Shown here: one piece after another, positions 46,116 to 54,507 of the stretch
Layout: each line of letters starts with the position of its first letter
Position numbering within the stretch: position 1 is the stretch's first letter
Assembly (NCBI GenBank): GCA_963739545.1
Contig: CAVUAT010000014.1
Span: forward strand, 62,001 to 126,000
Direction of reading: 5' to 3'
Origin: CAVUAT01 sp963739545
GTDB lineage: Bacteria; Actinomycetota; Thermoleophilia; Solirubrobacterales; 70-9
DNA length: 64,000 bases
Translations under genes and position numbers: made by a program
The notes under the pieces: generated by a model
The model's database searches: none
What the model was told of the DNA's origin: nothing
What the model saw: the letters and a program-made list of their open reading frames with translations, nothing else

Positions 46116-47379
46116 GCTCCGGCGCGGGCCCAGCGTCGCGAACCGGCTCCATGCTGCCGGTGTCGGGGTCGACCGCCGACATCTCGCCCGTCGCCGGGTT
46201 GACCGCGGCGTAATCGCCGGTGTCGAGCTCGCGCTTGACGCCGGCATCCACCTCAGCCTCGACAGGTTGCGGCACCCCGGCGCCGCGGAGGCCGAGGCGC
46301 TGGGCGAATCGCATCCGCCTGAGCTTCAGGATCTCGAGCGTGTGGATCACGTAGACGCTCGCGACCATGGCCCCGACAAGGAGCGCGGCCATCACCGCCG
46401 TCCAGAACGGATCGAAGTTCCCGCGGTCGTCGCTGTAGGGGATGAAGCGCAGCGCCAGGGCCAGCAGCGCCAGGGCCAGCGTCCAGCCGTACAGATAGAG
46501 GAGGGTCTGCCTCGGCTTGAAGCCGATGTTCGCCATGCGGTGGTGGAAGTGCCAGCGGTCGGCCTGGTAGATCGGCTGGCGGTACTTGAGCCGCTTCGCG
46601 ACTACGAAGCTGGTGTCGAGGATCGGGATCGCCAGCACGAGCAGCGGCAGCGCGAGGGCGAGGGCCGCGTTGGTCTTCAGCGAGCCCTGCACGGCGACCA
46701 CCGCCAGCAGGTAGCCGAGCAGGTTGGACCCAGTGTCGCCCATGAAGCTCGACGCGGGTGGGAAGCCATGACGAAGGAAGCCGAGCGCGCCGCCGGCGGT
46801 GATCGCCGCAAGGACGCCCGCCTCGAAGCGGTCGAGTGAGATCGCGATCACGGCGAAGGCCGCAGCCGCGATCGCGCAGACCCCCGACGCGAGGCCATCG
46901 ACCCCGTCGATGAAGTTGATGATGTTGATCACGGCGACGATCCCGAACACGGTCAGCGGGTAGCTGACCCAGCCGAGCTCGTAGCCGCCGACGAACGGCA
47001 GGGTGGTCACGTCGACCCGCACGTCCCCGAGCACGACGGGAATCAGCGCGGCGGCGATCTGCCCGAGCAACTTCGGCAGCGCGGGCAGATCCCAGATGTC
47101 GTCGATGACGCCGATCAGCGTGATCACCGTGGCGCCGCCGAGGATCGAGCGCGTCTCGGCGTCCCATGGGAGCCAGATCGCCCCGGCGCCGAGCACCGCG
47201 ACCAGGATCGCCAGGCCTCCCAGCTTGGGCGTGGGGAACTCGTGAAGGCTGCGCTCCTTCGGCATGTCCATCGCGCCGAGGCGCCGCGCGATCGACTCCG
47301 CGACCGGCACGAGCATCCAGGCGACCGACGCAGCGAAGACGAAGGCGAGGATCGCGTCCCATGTCTCCAGGGACTTCAT
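46009..47379 (-). CDS. WecA/TagO-type polyprenyl-phosphate sugar-1-phosphate transferase
   Basis: 456 residues from ATG at 47379. About eleven TM helices with the hallmarks of the family: 'PKERSLHEFPTPKLGGLAIL', 'LIGVIDDIWDLPALPKLLGQ' (DD pair), 'NIINFIDGVDGLASG' (NxxNxxDGxDGL), 'FMGDTGSNLLGY' and 'DRWHFHHRM' (the HxHH cytoplasmic loop). It loads an amino-sugar phosphate onto the lipid carrier, the first step of wall teichoic/arabinogalactan-linker type polymers. A disordered, Pro/Glu/Asp-rich C-terminal tail of about 90 residues runs 107 bp into the sigma gene. In actinobacteria this gene normally sits between Sua5 and atpI, as here in outline. Confidence 0.9.
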   Translation of the reverse strand: MKSLETWDAILAFVFAASVAWMLVPVAESIARRLGAMDMPKERSLHEFPTPKLGGLAILVAVLGAGAIWLPWDAETRSILGGATVITLIGVIDDIWDLPALPKLLGQIAAALIPVVLGDVRVDVTTLPFVGGYELGWVSYPLTVFGIVAVINIINFIDGVDGLASGVCAIAAAAFAVIAISLDRFEAGVLAAITAGGALGFLRHGFPPASSFMGDTGSNLLGYLLAVVAVQGSLKTNAALALALPLLVLAIPILDTSFVVAKRLKYRQPIYQADRWHFHHRMANIGFKPRQTLLYLYGWTLALALLALALRFIPYSDDRGNFDPFWTAVMAALLVGAMVASVYVIHTLEILKLRRMRFAQRLGLRGAGVPQPVEAEVDAGVKRELDTGDYAAVNPATGEMSAVDPDTGSMEPVRDAGPAPELSEAPPPRPPAPVPDRGDSSQSPPEPRGPERPPNS

Positions 47380-47398
47380 CGCCGGGATTGTCCCTGAC

Positions 47399-48427
47399 TC
47401 ACGGGACGGCCGTGAGCACGGCGTCGGAGAGCAGCTTCGGGTCGCGCGGCTCAAGCGGCCCGGCCGGAGCCTGCCTGCGGCTCAGCTCGATTGCATCGGG
47501 CGAGGCGAGCTGGCGCATTCGCCCGGCCGCGATCAGCCGCTCGTCGACCGCGCCCATCGCGCCGCTGAAGATCGTGTAGACCGGCGTCCCGAGCGCGACC
47601 GCCTCGCGGTTCATCGTCCCTCCCGCCCCGATCACGAGGTCGGCGAACGCGATCAGGCTCTGGGCGTCCACCGCCCGTTCGGGCACGACCAGCGAGGAGC
47701 CCTGGTCGCCGCCCGGGCGCGAGCCGCGCTCGCGCAGCCGCTCGCGCTGTGCCTCGGTCCGGGGGATGACCACCGTGGTCACACCCGCTTCGGCATCGAG
47801 CCGGTCCAGCATTCCCTCATACAAGGGGTTCTGCGCGTGGTACTCGGAGGTCTCCGGAGGCGGGCGCACCACCACCGTCAGGGCGTCGCGGTCGATGCCG
47901 AGCGACTCGAGGACCGCGGCGTCGGGCTCGAAGTCGGCGAGGTAGTAGTCCTCCTTGAGGCCCGGGTAGCGGAAGAGGCGATCGCGGCTCGCCCCCGCGG
48001 CCTCGATCGCCTCGACCGGGATCGCGTCGGGCGCGACGACCAGCCGCGCCGCCCGGAAGCTGATCTTCCGCTGCAGGCCCGCGTGCTCGTAGTCGTTCAT
48101 CTGCACCAACGGCACACGGATCAGCTTGGAGACCACGGCGGCGTCCACCGATCCGTGCGCAAGCGCCAAGTCGAACCCCCTCCCCCGCGCCCAGCGAGCC
48201 AGCCGCGCGCTGCGCCCCGCGAGCGCCCCGGCCTTGCCGATCGTCGAGGCGCCGCCGTGCTCGCCGACCGATGTGTACGGGATCCCGAGCCGCTCGAGGA
48301 TCTGCTCGGTCTGCCCGTAGCTGCGGGTCGTGACCTCGACCTCGTGCTCGGCCGCCTCGAGGCGCTCGATGATCGGCCGCAGCACCAGCGGGTGCGCGGC
48401 CGCAGTGCAGTCGACCCAGACCCTCAC
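47399..48427 (-). CDS. DUF354 family glycosyltransferase-like protein
   Basis: 342 residues from GTG at 48427, overlapping the glyA stop (GTGA). It resembles the two-Rossmann GT-B proteins of the DUF354 group: 'VWVDCTAAAHPLVLRPIIERL', 'RSYGQTEQILERLGIPYTSVG', 'GFDLALAHGSVDAAVVSKLI', 'VVVRPPPETSEYH' and 'FADLVIGAGGTMNREAVALGTPVYTIF', the last being the UDP-GlcNAc-2-epimerase/GT-B style loop. Homologues occur near archaeal and bacterial glycan loci; no reaction is proven. Next to wecA-like and glyA genes. Confidence 0.8.
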   Translation of the reverse strand: MRVWVDCTAAAHPLVLRPIIERLEAAEHEVEVTTRSYGQTEQILERLGIPYTSVGEHGGASTIGKAGALAGRSARLARWARGRGFDLALAHGSVDAAVVSKLIRVPLVQMNDYEHAGLQRKISFRAARLVVAPDAIPVEAIEAAGASRDRLFRYPGLKEDYYLADFEPDAAVLESLGIDRDALTVVVRPPPETSEYHAQNPLYEGMLDRLDAEAGVTTVVIPRTEAQRERLRERGSRPGGDQGSSLVVPERAVDAQSLIAFADLVIGAGGTMNREAVALGTPVYTIFSGAMGAVDERLIAAGRMRQLASPDAIELSRRQAPAGPLEPRDPKLLSDAVLTAVP

Positions 48428-49704
48428 ACAGTTGCGGCGGACAATTGCGGATAGAGCGGGTAGCGCTCCATCAGCGCGCGCGTGCGCTCGAGCAGCGCGT
48501 CCTTCTGCGAGGCGAAGTCGTCTCCGAGCGAAGCGCCAATCACAGCGGCGATCTCGCCCATGTCGTCCTCGACGAGCCCCCGCGTCGTCAGCGCCGGGGT
48601 GCCGATGCGAAGGCCCGAGGGGTCCATCGGCGGGCGCTCGTCGAAGGGGATCGCGTTGCGGTTGACCGTGATCCCCACGTCCTCCAGGCGCAGCTCGGCC
48701 TCCTTGCCGAAGACACCGGTCGGCGTCAGGTCGGTCAGCACGAGGTGGACGTCGGTGCCGCCGGTGAGCACGTCGACGCCGGCCTCGACCAGGCCCTCGG
48801 CGAGCGCGCGGGCGTTGGCGATCGTCTGGCGCTGGCGCGCCCTGAACTCCTCGGAGGCGGCGATCCGGAACGCCACGGCCTTGGCGGCGATGATGTGCAT
48901 CAGGGGGCCTCCCTGCTGGCCCGGGAAGACGGCGCGATTCACGTCCTTGGCGAGCTCCTCGCGGCAGAGGATGATCCCGCTGCGCGGGCCGCAGAGGGTC
49001 TTGTGGACGGTGGTGGTGACGATGTCGGCGTGCTCGACGGGGTTCGGGTGCTCCCCGGCGGCGACGAGGCCGGCGAAGTGCGCCATGTCGACCATCAGCC
49101 GCGCGCCCACGGAGTCGGCGATCTCGCGGAAGGCGGCGAAGTCGAGGTGCCGCGGATAGGCGGACCAGCCGGCGACGATCAGCTTCGGCTTGTGCTCGGT
49201 CGCGAGCGACGCGACCTCGTCCATGTCGACGCGCAGGTCCTCGCGCCGCACGTGGTAGGCGACTGGGTTGTAGAGCTTGCCCGAGACGTTCAGCTTCATC
49301 CCGTGGCTCAGGTGGCCGCCGTGGTCGAGGGCCAGGCCCATGATCGTGTCGCCAGGCTCGAGCAGCGCCATGTAGGCGGCGTTGTTGGCCTGGGCGCCGG
49401 CGTGGGGCTGGACGTTGACGTGCTCGGCGCCGAATAGCTCCTTGGCTCGGGCGATCGCGAGCTCCTCGGCGACGTCGACCTCCTCGCAGCCGCCGTAGTA
49501 GCGCTTGCCCGGGTAGCCCTCGGCGTACTTGTTGGTCAGCACCGACCCGGCGGCGTCGAGGACGCCCTGGGGCACGAAGTTCTCCGAGGCGATCATCTCC
49601 AGCGTCCCCTGCTGGCGGGCGAGCTCGCGGTCCAGCACCTGGGCGATCTCGGGATCGACCTCGGCGAGGGGAGCCGTCTGGAAGTCGTCGGGCAAGTCGG
49701 TCAA
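48424..49704 (-). CDS. glyA: Serine hydroxymethyltransferase
   Basis: 426 residues from a TTG at 49704, just before 'TDLPDDFQTAPLAEVDPEIAQVLDRELARQQ' area, where other SHMTs begin. PLP enzyme giving glycine and methylene-THF from serine. Landmarks: 'LEMIASENFVPQGVLDAAGS', 'YAEGYPGKRYYGGCEEVD', 'NVQPHAGAQANNAAYMAL', 'VDMAHFAGLVAAG' and the PLP lysine in 'DIVTTTVHKTLCGPRSGI'. Full length. Upstream, divergent, is a SnoaL-like gene. The TTG is the best start but no strong ribosome binding site is seen. Confidence 0.95.
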   Translation of the reverse strand: MTDLPDDFQTAPLAEVDPEIAQVLDRELARQQGTLEMIASENFVPQGVLDAAGSVLTNKYAEGYPGKRYYGGCEEVDVAEELAIARAKELFGAEHVNVQPHAGAQANNAAYMALLEPGDTIMGLALDHGGHLSHGMKLNVSGKLYNPVAYHVRREDLRVDMDEVASLATEHKPKLIVAGWSAYPRHLDFAAFREIADSVGARLMVDMAHFAGLVAAGEHPNPVEHADIVTTTVHKTLCGPRSGIILCREELAKDVNRAVFPGQQGGPLMHIIAAKAVAFRIAASEEFRARQRQTIANARALAEGLVEAGVDVLTGGTDVHLVLTDLTPTGVFGKEAELRLEDVGITVNRNAIPFDERPPMDPSGLRIGTPALTTRGLVEDDMGEIAAVIGASLGDDFASQKDALLERTRALMERYPLYPQLSAATV

Positions 49705-49730
49705 GGTGTTTGAAGATAGCTTGTCGTCCG

Positions 49731-50132
49731 GTGGCCAACGACCCCAAGGAGATCGTCGAGCGCGCGATCCGCGCATACAACGTGGGCGGCGTCGAGGCCA
49801 TGCTCGAGTTCATCCACCCCGAGTTCGAGATGACCACCCCGGCCGAGATCGCCGCCGAGCCCGACACCTACCGGGGGCGAGATGGGGTCCGGCGCTACTT
49901 CAACTCCTTCTTCGAGATCATGGACGAGGTCCGGATCGAGCCGACGGAGATCACCGGCGGCCGAGACGAGGTCCTGATTCGGTTCGATCTCGTTGCCCGC
50001 GGCCAGGCCACGGGCATCGAGGCGATCCAGAAGGCCTACGCGATCTGGGAGGTCGACGACGGCCTGCTGCGCGGCATCCAGTTCTTCTTCTCCGACGAGG
50101 AGCTCGACGCCGCGTTCGATGCCGGCGGCTGA
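49731..50132 (+). CDS. SnoaL-like (NTF2 fold) protein
   Basis: 133 residues from GTG at 49731 (a TTG at 49710 is an alternative). N-terminal helix 'EIVERAIRAYNVGGVEAMLEFI', then 'HPEFEMTTPAEIAAEPDTYRGRDGVRRYFNSFFEIMDEVRIEPTEI' area and C-terminal 'YAIWEVDDGLLRGIQFFFSDEELDAAF' region, a standard SnoaL/ketosteroid-isomerase-like layout. No catalytic role known. Divergent from glyA and upstream of the R2lox-like gene, but a promoter for the latter lies between. Confidence 0.8.
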   Translation: MANDPKEIVERAIRAYNVGGVEAMLEFIHPEFEMTTPAEIAAEPDTYRGRDGVRRYFNSFFEIMDEVRIEPTEITGGRDEVLIRFDLVARGQATGIEAIQKAYAIWEVDDGLLRGIQFFFSDEELDAAFDAGG

Positions 50133-50148
50133 GAGCTCGGTTGATTAT

Positions 50149-50170
50149 TTACTGAACGTATGGTAAGTAA
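50149..50170. promoter_or_regulatory. Candidate TetR operator ahead of the R2lox-like gene
   Basis: Inverted repeat TTACT, 12 bp, AGTAA in an AT-rich patch 43 bp upstream of the ATG at 50213. A TetR gene ends this two-gene operon, so autoregulation is likely. No -10/-35 pair could be fixed. Confidence 0.45.
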
Positions 50171-50212
50171 TGCGCTCCTGTTCACACCGGCGAGATGCGG
50201 AGGACTTCCGAG

Positions 50213-51190
50213 ATGACCGAAGGCAACGGATCCAGCGGCAACGGAGCGACCGAGCTGAAGACCGAGGACGAGGCGCTTTCCGTCCTCATGGACGCCGACA
50301 TCGACAAGGTGATGTCGAGCATGGACCGGATCATCGAGGCGTCGCCCTCCTACGAGAAGCTGTTCATGCGCTGGCAGCGGCAGCAATGGTCCACCGAGGA
50401 CTTCGACTTCACCGAGGACGCGAAGCAGTGGGCGAATCCGGACACCATGACCGAGGAGGAGCGCAAGTTCCTGCTCTTCGGCTTCTCGCAGTTTTTCCTC
50501 GGCGAGGAGCGGGTCACCGTCGAGCTGCTCCCGTTCGCGATGGGCGCCCCCTCCCACGAGGCCCAGGCGTTCCTGACGACGCAGATCTCCGACGAGGCCA
50601 AGCACATGGTCTTCTTCGACCGCTTCTACCGCGAGGTGCTCGGCATGAAGGCCGACGGCATCGGCGAGATGCTCGGCCAGCAGCGCAACAACGTAAACGA
50701 GAAGTGGGAGGAGCTCTTCGACGGCATCCTCCACGACTGCGCGGAGCGGCTACGCAAGGACCCGGGCGACTTCCCCGCCCTCGTGCGGGGGATCACCGTC
50801 TACATGATCGTGATCGAGGGCACGCTCGCCCTCACCGGCGCGCGGTTCATCATCCGAAGCCTCAAGGAGCGCGGCTGGTTCCCCGGGTTCACGGCCGGCT
50901 TCACAGCCGTCAACCGTGACGAGTCCCGGCACGTCGGCTTCGGCGTCAAGTTCCTCGCCGACGCCATCAAGGACGACCCCGCGAACGCGCGGATCATCGA
51001 GGACACCCTGAAGGAGACCCTGCCCGTTGCGAGCCTCGTGTTCGTGCCGCCTTGGGTCGACGACCCCTACAACTTCTCGACTCCGTTCTACGAGTCGCAG
51101 GAGATCTTCGAGTACTCGCTGAAGGCGCTCTCGAAGAAGCTGGCGGCCATGGGCCTCGACCCGGCGATGCTGACGGGCGCAGAAGCGTAA
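50213..51190 (+). CDS. R2-like ligand-binding oxidase / RNR beta-like ferritin-fold protein
   Basis: 325 residues from ATG at 50213, with GGAGG 9 bp before it. Di-metal carboxylate ligands in R2 order: Glu98 ('GEERVTVE'), Glu128 and His131 ('DEAKHM'), Glu202 ('IVIEGTLA'), Glu237 and His240 ('RDESRHVGFG'). Val101 three residues after Glu98 and Tyr197 five before Glu202 fall where R2lox proteins form the Val-Tyr ether crosslink; spacing between Glu202 and Glu237 (35) also matches. So an Mn/Fe R2lox is more likely than a true ribonucleotide reductase subunit, and no R1 gene is nearby. The stop overlaps the TetR ATG (TAATG). Confidence 0.82.
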   Translation: MTEGNGSSGNGATELKTEDEALSVLMDADIDKVMSSMDRIIEASPSYEKLFMRWQRQQWSTEDFDFTEDAKQWANPDTMTEEERKFLLFGFSQFFLGEERVTVELLPFAMGAPSHEAQAFLTTQISDEAKHMVFFDRFYREVLGMKADGIGEMLGQQRNNVNEKWEELFDGILHDCAERLRKDPGDFPALVRGITVYMIVIEGTLALTGARFIIRSLKERGWFPGFTAGFTAVNRDESRHVGFGVKFLADAIKDDPANARIIEDTLKETLPVASLVFVPPWVDDPYNFSTPFYESQEIFEYSLKALSKKLAAMGLDPAMLTGAEA

Positions 51191-51813
51191 TGGCACCTCC
51201 GCCAGCTGCCCCCGCCAAGCGCGGGCGCCCTTCCACGGGCGCCCGCGAGCGCATCCTCGTTGCCGCGACCGAGACGATGAAGGCCGAGGGCTACGCGGGG
51301 CTGACGGTCGCCAAGGTCGCGGCGCGCGCGGGCGAGTCGAAGGCGCTGATCGGCTACCACTTCGGCTCCAAGCAGGGGCTCGTCGCAGCCGTGGGGCGCC
51401 AACTCGCCGAGACGATCACGAGCCGCGTCCTCGCCGAGATCCAGGACGCCGCGACCGTTGAGGACCTGACGCGCGGCGTCGCGGTCGCGATCGAGGAAAT
51501 CTCTGCCGAAGACCCGCGCATCCCGCGGCTCTACTTCGACCTGGCCGCCGTCTCGGTCGTCGACCCCGACGTGCGCGAGACGATCCAGGAGATCAACGGC
51601 GTCTGGCGCGGGGTGCTCCATGAGCGCCTAGGGGCGGCCTCCGACGGCCCCAGGCCCCGCGACGTCCCGGCCGTGGCGCTGCTGATCATGGCCGGCGTCC
51701 AGGGGATGGCCCTCGAGAGGGTCGAGCGCGAGCCCGGGCCCGAGCTCAAGCAGGCCCGCGAGCTGTTCGTGCGCTCGGTCGCCTTCGCCGCAGGCGCTCA
51801 GCCCAAGGCCTGA
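51190..51813 (+). CDS. TetR family transcriptional regulator
   Basis: 207 residues from ATG at 51190, translationally coupled to the R2lox-like gene. N-terminal helix-turn-helix: 'GARERILVAATETMKAEGYAGLTVAKVAARAGESKALIGYHFGSKQGLV' area, the standard TetR DNA-binding module. The C-terminal domain would bind a ligand, perhaps the fatty-acid-like compound that R2lox proteins hold. The operator may be the inverted repeat at 50149-50170. Its end overlaps the convergent Sua5 gene by 16 bp. Confidence 0.9.
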   Translation: MAPPPAAPAKRGRPSTGARERILVAATETMKAEGYAGLTVAKVAARAGESKALIGYHFGSKQGLVAAVGRQLAETITSRVLAEIQDAATVEDLTRGVAVAIEEISAEDPRIPRLYFDLAAVSVVDPDVRETIQEINGVWRGVLHERLGAASDGPRPRDVPAVALLIMAGVQGMALERVEREPGPELKQARELFVRSVAFAAGAQPKA

Positions 51814-52427
51814 GCGACCTCATCCGCTGACAGCGCCCCTTCGCGCAGCAGCTTCCATTCCCCGCCCGACTCGATCGCCGTGACATCGACGACCGTTGAC
51901 GGCACTCCGCCGAGCTCGCCTCCGTCGACCGCGAGGTCCGTCTCGGCGATGACCTGGGCCGGCACCTGATCGAAGCGCACCGGCGCAGCCTCGCCGCTGC
52001 GGTTGGCGCTCGTCTGGAACAGAGGGCGCATCAGGCCGCCCAGGGGTGGGTCGGTGATCAGGCGCACACCGAGCCGCTCCGGGTCCTCGCGGCACGCGAG
52101 CGGATAGCGGCGCTCGGGGTTCGCCACGACGAGCGTGACGGGCCCGGGCAGCAGGGCGTCGACCGCGTCGAGGGTGCGGGGGCCCAAGCTCGCGAAGAGC
52201 TCGCGCATCGCGAGGGGCGCGAAGTAGAGGACGGCCGAGGGCTTTCCGTCGTCGCGGCCCTTGAGCGCGTGGATGCGCGCGACGGCGGCGGCGTCGAGCG
52301 GGTCGCATGCGAGGCCGTAGAGCGTGTCGGCGGGGAAGACGGCGACGCCGCCCGCGCCGATGGTGCGATCGAGGGCTTCGCGCGCGGCCGGCGCCCCGTC
52401 GGCCTCGACCGAGACGACTTCGGTCAT
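51798..52427 (-). CDS. L-threonylcarbamoyladenylate synthase (Sua5/YrdC/YwlC family)
   Basis: 209 residues from ATG at 52427, overlapping the prmC stop (ATGA); the longer frame upstream is antisense noise inside prmC. Makes threonylcarbamoyl-AMP for the t6A modification of ANN-decoding tRNAs. Motifs: 'GGVAVFPADTLYGLACDPLD', 'ALKGRDDGKPSAVLYFA', 'LLPGPVTLVVA', 'LGVRLITDPPLGGLM' and 'FQTSANRSGEAAP' with the conserved SANxSG. The family's KxR and SxN elements are present in modified form (KGRDDGKP). Part of the rpmE-prfA-prmC-sua5 block. Confidence 0.93.
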   Translation of the reverse strand: MTEVVSVEADGAPAAREALDRTIGAGGVAVFPADTLYGLACDPLDAAAVARIHALKGRDDGKPSAVLYFAPLAMRELFASLGPRTLDAVDALLPGPVTLVVANPERRYPLACREDPERLGVRLITDPPLGGLMRPLFQTSANRSGEAAPVRFDQVPAQVIAETDLAVDGGELGGVPSTVVDVTAIESGGEWKLLREGALSADEVAQALG

Positions 52428-53269
52428 GGGCGCCCGACCACCACCCGCTCGATGCCCGCGAGGTCGCTGCGCTTCTCCACTGCAGCGAACCCGGCCGAGC
52501 GGACGAGCTCGGCGACGTCGTCGGCCTGCCCCGCGCCGAGCTCGAGCGCAATCGCCGCGGGCCTCTCCCCCGCCCGCTCGATCTGCGCGAGCAGCGACTC
52601 GATCGCCTCCAGCCCTCCGGGCCCGGCGACCAGCGCCTCGCGCGGTTCGAACTCGCGGATCTCGGGAGCGAGACCATCCCACTCGGCGTCGGTCACGTAG
52701 GGGAGGTTGGCGAGCACGAGCTCGAACGGGCCGCGGCCGGCTGGATAGCTCGCCGCGATCACCTCGACCCGGCTGGCGAACCCGAGGGCGGCGGCGTTCG
52801 CCCGCGCGAACTTGACGGCGGCGGGCGAGGAGTCGGTTGCGGTCACGCTCGCTCCGGCGAGCTCGTCGGCGACTGCGATCGCGACCGCGCCCGAGCCGGT
52901 GCCCACTTCCAGCACGGTCGCGGGTGAGAGCTCGAGCGCAACCTCGACCAGCAGCTCGGTCTCGGGCCGGGGCACGAGCACGCCTGGTCCGACGGAGAGA
53001 TCGATGTGGCGAAACCCCTTGCGCCCGAGGATGTAGGCAACTGGCTCGCGTCGCACGCGCCGGCGCACCATCGCCCCGAACTCCCGCCCCGCGCCGGGAG
53101 GCAGCGTCGCGTCCGGCTCGGCGGCGAGCCGCGCGCGTTCGATCCCGCTCGCCTCGGCGAGCAGCAGCTCGGCGTCAAGCCGCGGCGAGTCCGAGCCGGC
53201 CGCGCCGATCGCGTCGACCGCCCCCGAGAGCGCGTCGCGGACGCTCGCCCCCGCGATGGCCGCCGTCAG
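52424..53269 (-). CDS. prmC: Release factor glutamine methyltransferase (HemK)
   Basis: Methylates the GGQ glutamine of release factors, fitting its position after prfA. The catalytic domain shows 'VLEVGTGSGAVAIAVADEL' (SAM motif I) and the signature 'ELVLANLPYV' (NPPY variant NLPY). The N-terminal helical domain ('VRDALSGAVDAIGAAGSDSPRLDAELLLAEASGIER' area) lies upstream of the first ATG (53071). In frame there is no ATG, GTG or TTG before it. The only fitting start is CTG at 53269-53267, which overlaps the prfA stop as CTGA and gives 281 residues, the normal family length. Confidence 0.9.
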   Translation of the reverse strand: MTAAIAGASVRDALSGAVDAIGAAGSDSPRLDAELLLAEASGIERARLAAEPDATLPPGAGREFGAMVRRRVRREPVAYILGRKGFRHIDLSVGPGVLVPRPETELLVEVALELSPATVLEVGTGSGAVAIAVADELAGASVTATDSSPAAVKFARANAAALGFASRVEVIAASYPAGRGPFELVLANLPYVTDAEWDGLAPEIREFEPREALVAGPGGLEAIESLLAQIERAGERPAAIALELGAGQADDVAELVRSAGFAAVEKRSDLAGIERVVVGRP

Positions 53270-54363
53270 CTCCCGGCGTCGCCGGCCGGTGAGCGCGCCT
53301 GGTCCTCGAGCCGCAGGCGCTTCTCCTCGGCGGCGAGAGCGTCGGTGAACTCGCCCACGTCTCCGTCGAGGACGCGTTCGACGTTGTTCACGGTGACCTT
53401 CACGCGATGGTCGGTGATGCGATCCTGCGGGAAGTTGTAGGTGCGCACCTTCTCGGAGCGCGTGCCGCTGCCCACCTGCGCCTTGCGCTCGGCCGCCACC
53501 TCGGCCTGCTGCTCAGCGAGCTGGTGCTCGAGCAGCCGTGCGCGCAGAACCCTCATGCCCTTGTCGCGGTTCTGCAGCTGCGACTTCTCGTCCTGCATCG
53601 AAACGACGATCCCCGTCGGCTTGTGGGTGATCCGCACGGCGGAGTCGGTGGTGTTGACGGACTGGCCGCCTGGCCCGGATGAGCGGTAGGTGTCGACCTG
53701 GAGGTCGTTCGGGGCGATCTGGACATCGACCTCCTCGGCCTCGGGCAGAACGGCCACGGTGGCGGTCGATGTGTGAATGCGCCCCTGCGACTCGGTCTTC
53801 GGGACCCGCTGGACTCGGTGGGTCCCGCCCTCGTACTTGAACACCGAATAGGCGCCGTCCCCCTTGATCCCGAAGGTCGCCTCCTTGAATCCGCCGACGT
53901 CCGCTGGCGAGGTCGAGAGCACCTCGGTCGAGAAGCCGCGGGCGTCGGCGTAGCGCGTCAGCATCTTGTAGAGGTCGCCGGCGAACAGCGCGGCCTCGTC
54001 CCCCCCGGTCCCCGCGCGCACCTCGACGATCACGTTCTTGTCGTCGTTGGGGTCCCGCTCGACCATCGCGAGCCTGATCCCCTCCGCTAGCTCCTCGAGC
54101 CGGGTCGGCGCATCGTCGACCACCTGCTTCAGCTCGGCATCGTCAGCGTCGGCGAGCAGCTCCTTCGCGCTCTCGAGGTCGTCCTTCAGCGTCAGGTACT
54201 CGGTCGCGAGCTCGTGCGCGTCCGACAGCTGGCGGTACTCCCGCCCGACCTCGGCATAGCGCTCCCGATCCCCGATCACATCGGGGTCGGACATCAGCGC
54301 CTCAAGCTCCGCATGACGCGCCTCGACCTGTTGAACAAGCTCGTCGATCACGCGACCAAACAT
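53266..54363 (-). CDS. prfA: Peptide chain release factor 1
   Basis: 365 residues. Reads UAA and UAG. GGQ motif in 'RSSGPGGQSVNTTDSAVR'; the PxT recognition region is within 'GGTHRVQRVPKTESQGRIHTSTATVAV' area; N-terminal 'RHAELEALMSDPDVIGDRERYAEVGREYRQL' region and 'EVRAGTGGDEAALFAGDLYKMLTRYA' area are canonical. Unlike prfB there is no frameshift site. Second gene of rpmE-prfA-prmC; its stop overlaps the prmC CTG. Confidence 0.97.
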   Translation of the reverse strand: MFGRVIDELVQQVEARHAELEALMSDPDVIGDRERYAEVGREYRQLSDAHELATEYLTLKDDLESAKELLADADDAELKQVVDDAPTRLEELAEGIRLAMVERDPNDDKNVIVEVRAGTGGDEAALFAGDLYKMLTRYADARGFSTEVLSTSPADVGGFKEATFGIKGDGAYSVFKYEGGTHRVQRVPKTESQGRIHTSTATVAVLPEAEEVDVQIAPNDLQVDTYRSSGPGGQSVNTTDSAVRITHKPTGIVVSMQDEKSQLQNRDKGMRVLRARLLEHQLAEQQAEVAAERKAQVGSGTRSEKVRTYNFPQDRITDHRVKVTVNNVERVLDGDVGEFTDALAAEEKRLRLEDQARSPAGDAGS

Positions 54364-54507
54364 AGGGGGCGAACCGCGAGCTGTCCTGCCTTGTTGCGGC
54401 GATGCAACAGAAAGTCAGGACGACGCGACCCGAAACCGTGGAGCGCCGAGCACCCGGCTCCGATGCTAGCGGGAGCTGACCTCGCTGCTCTCAGTCGAGC
54501 AGGGGAG

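Noticed and set aside
50213..51190. True ribonucleotide reductase beta subunit
   Set aside because: Val101/Tyr197 spacing fits R2lox, and no catalytic alpha subunit is present nearby; kept as an alternative only.
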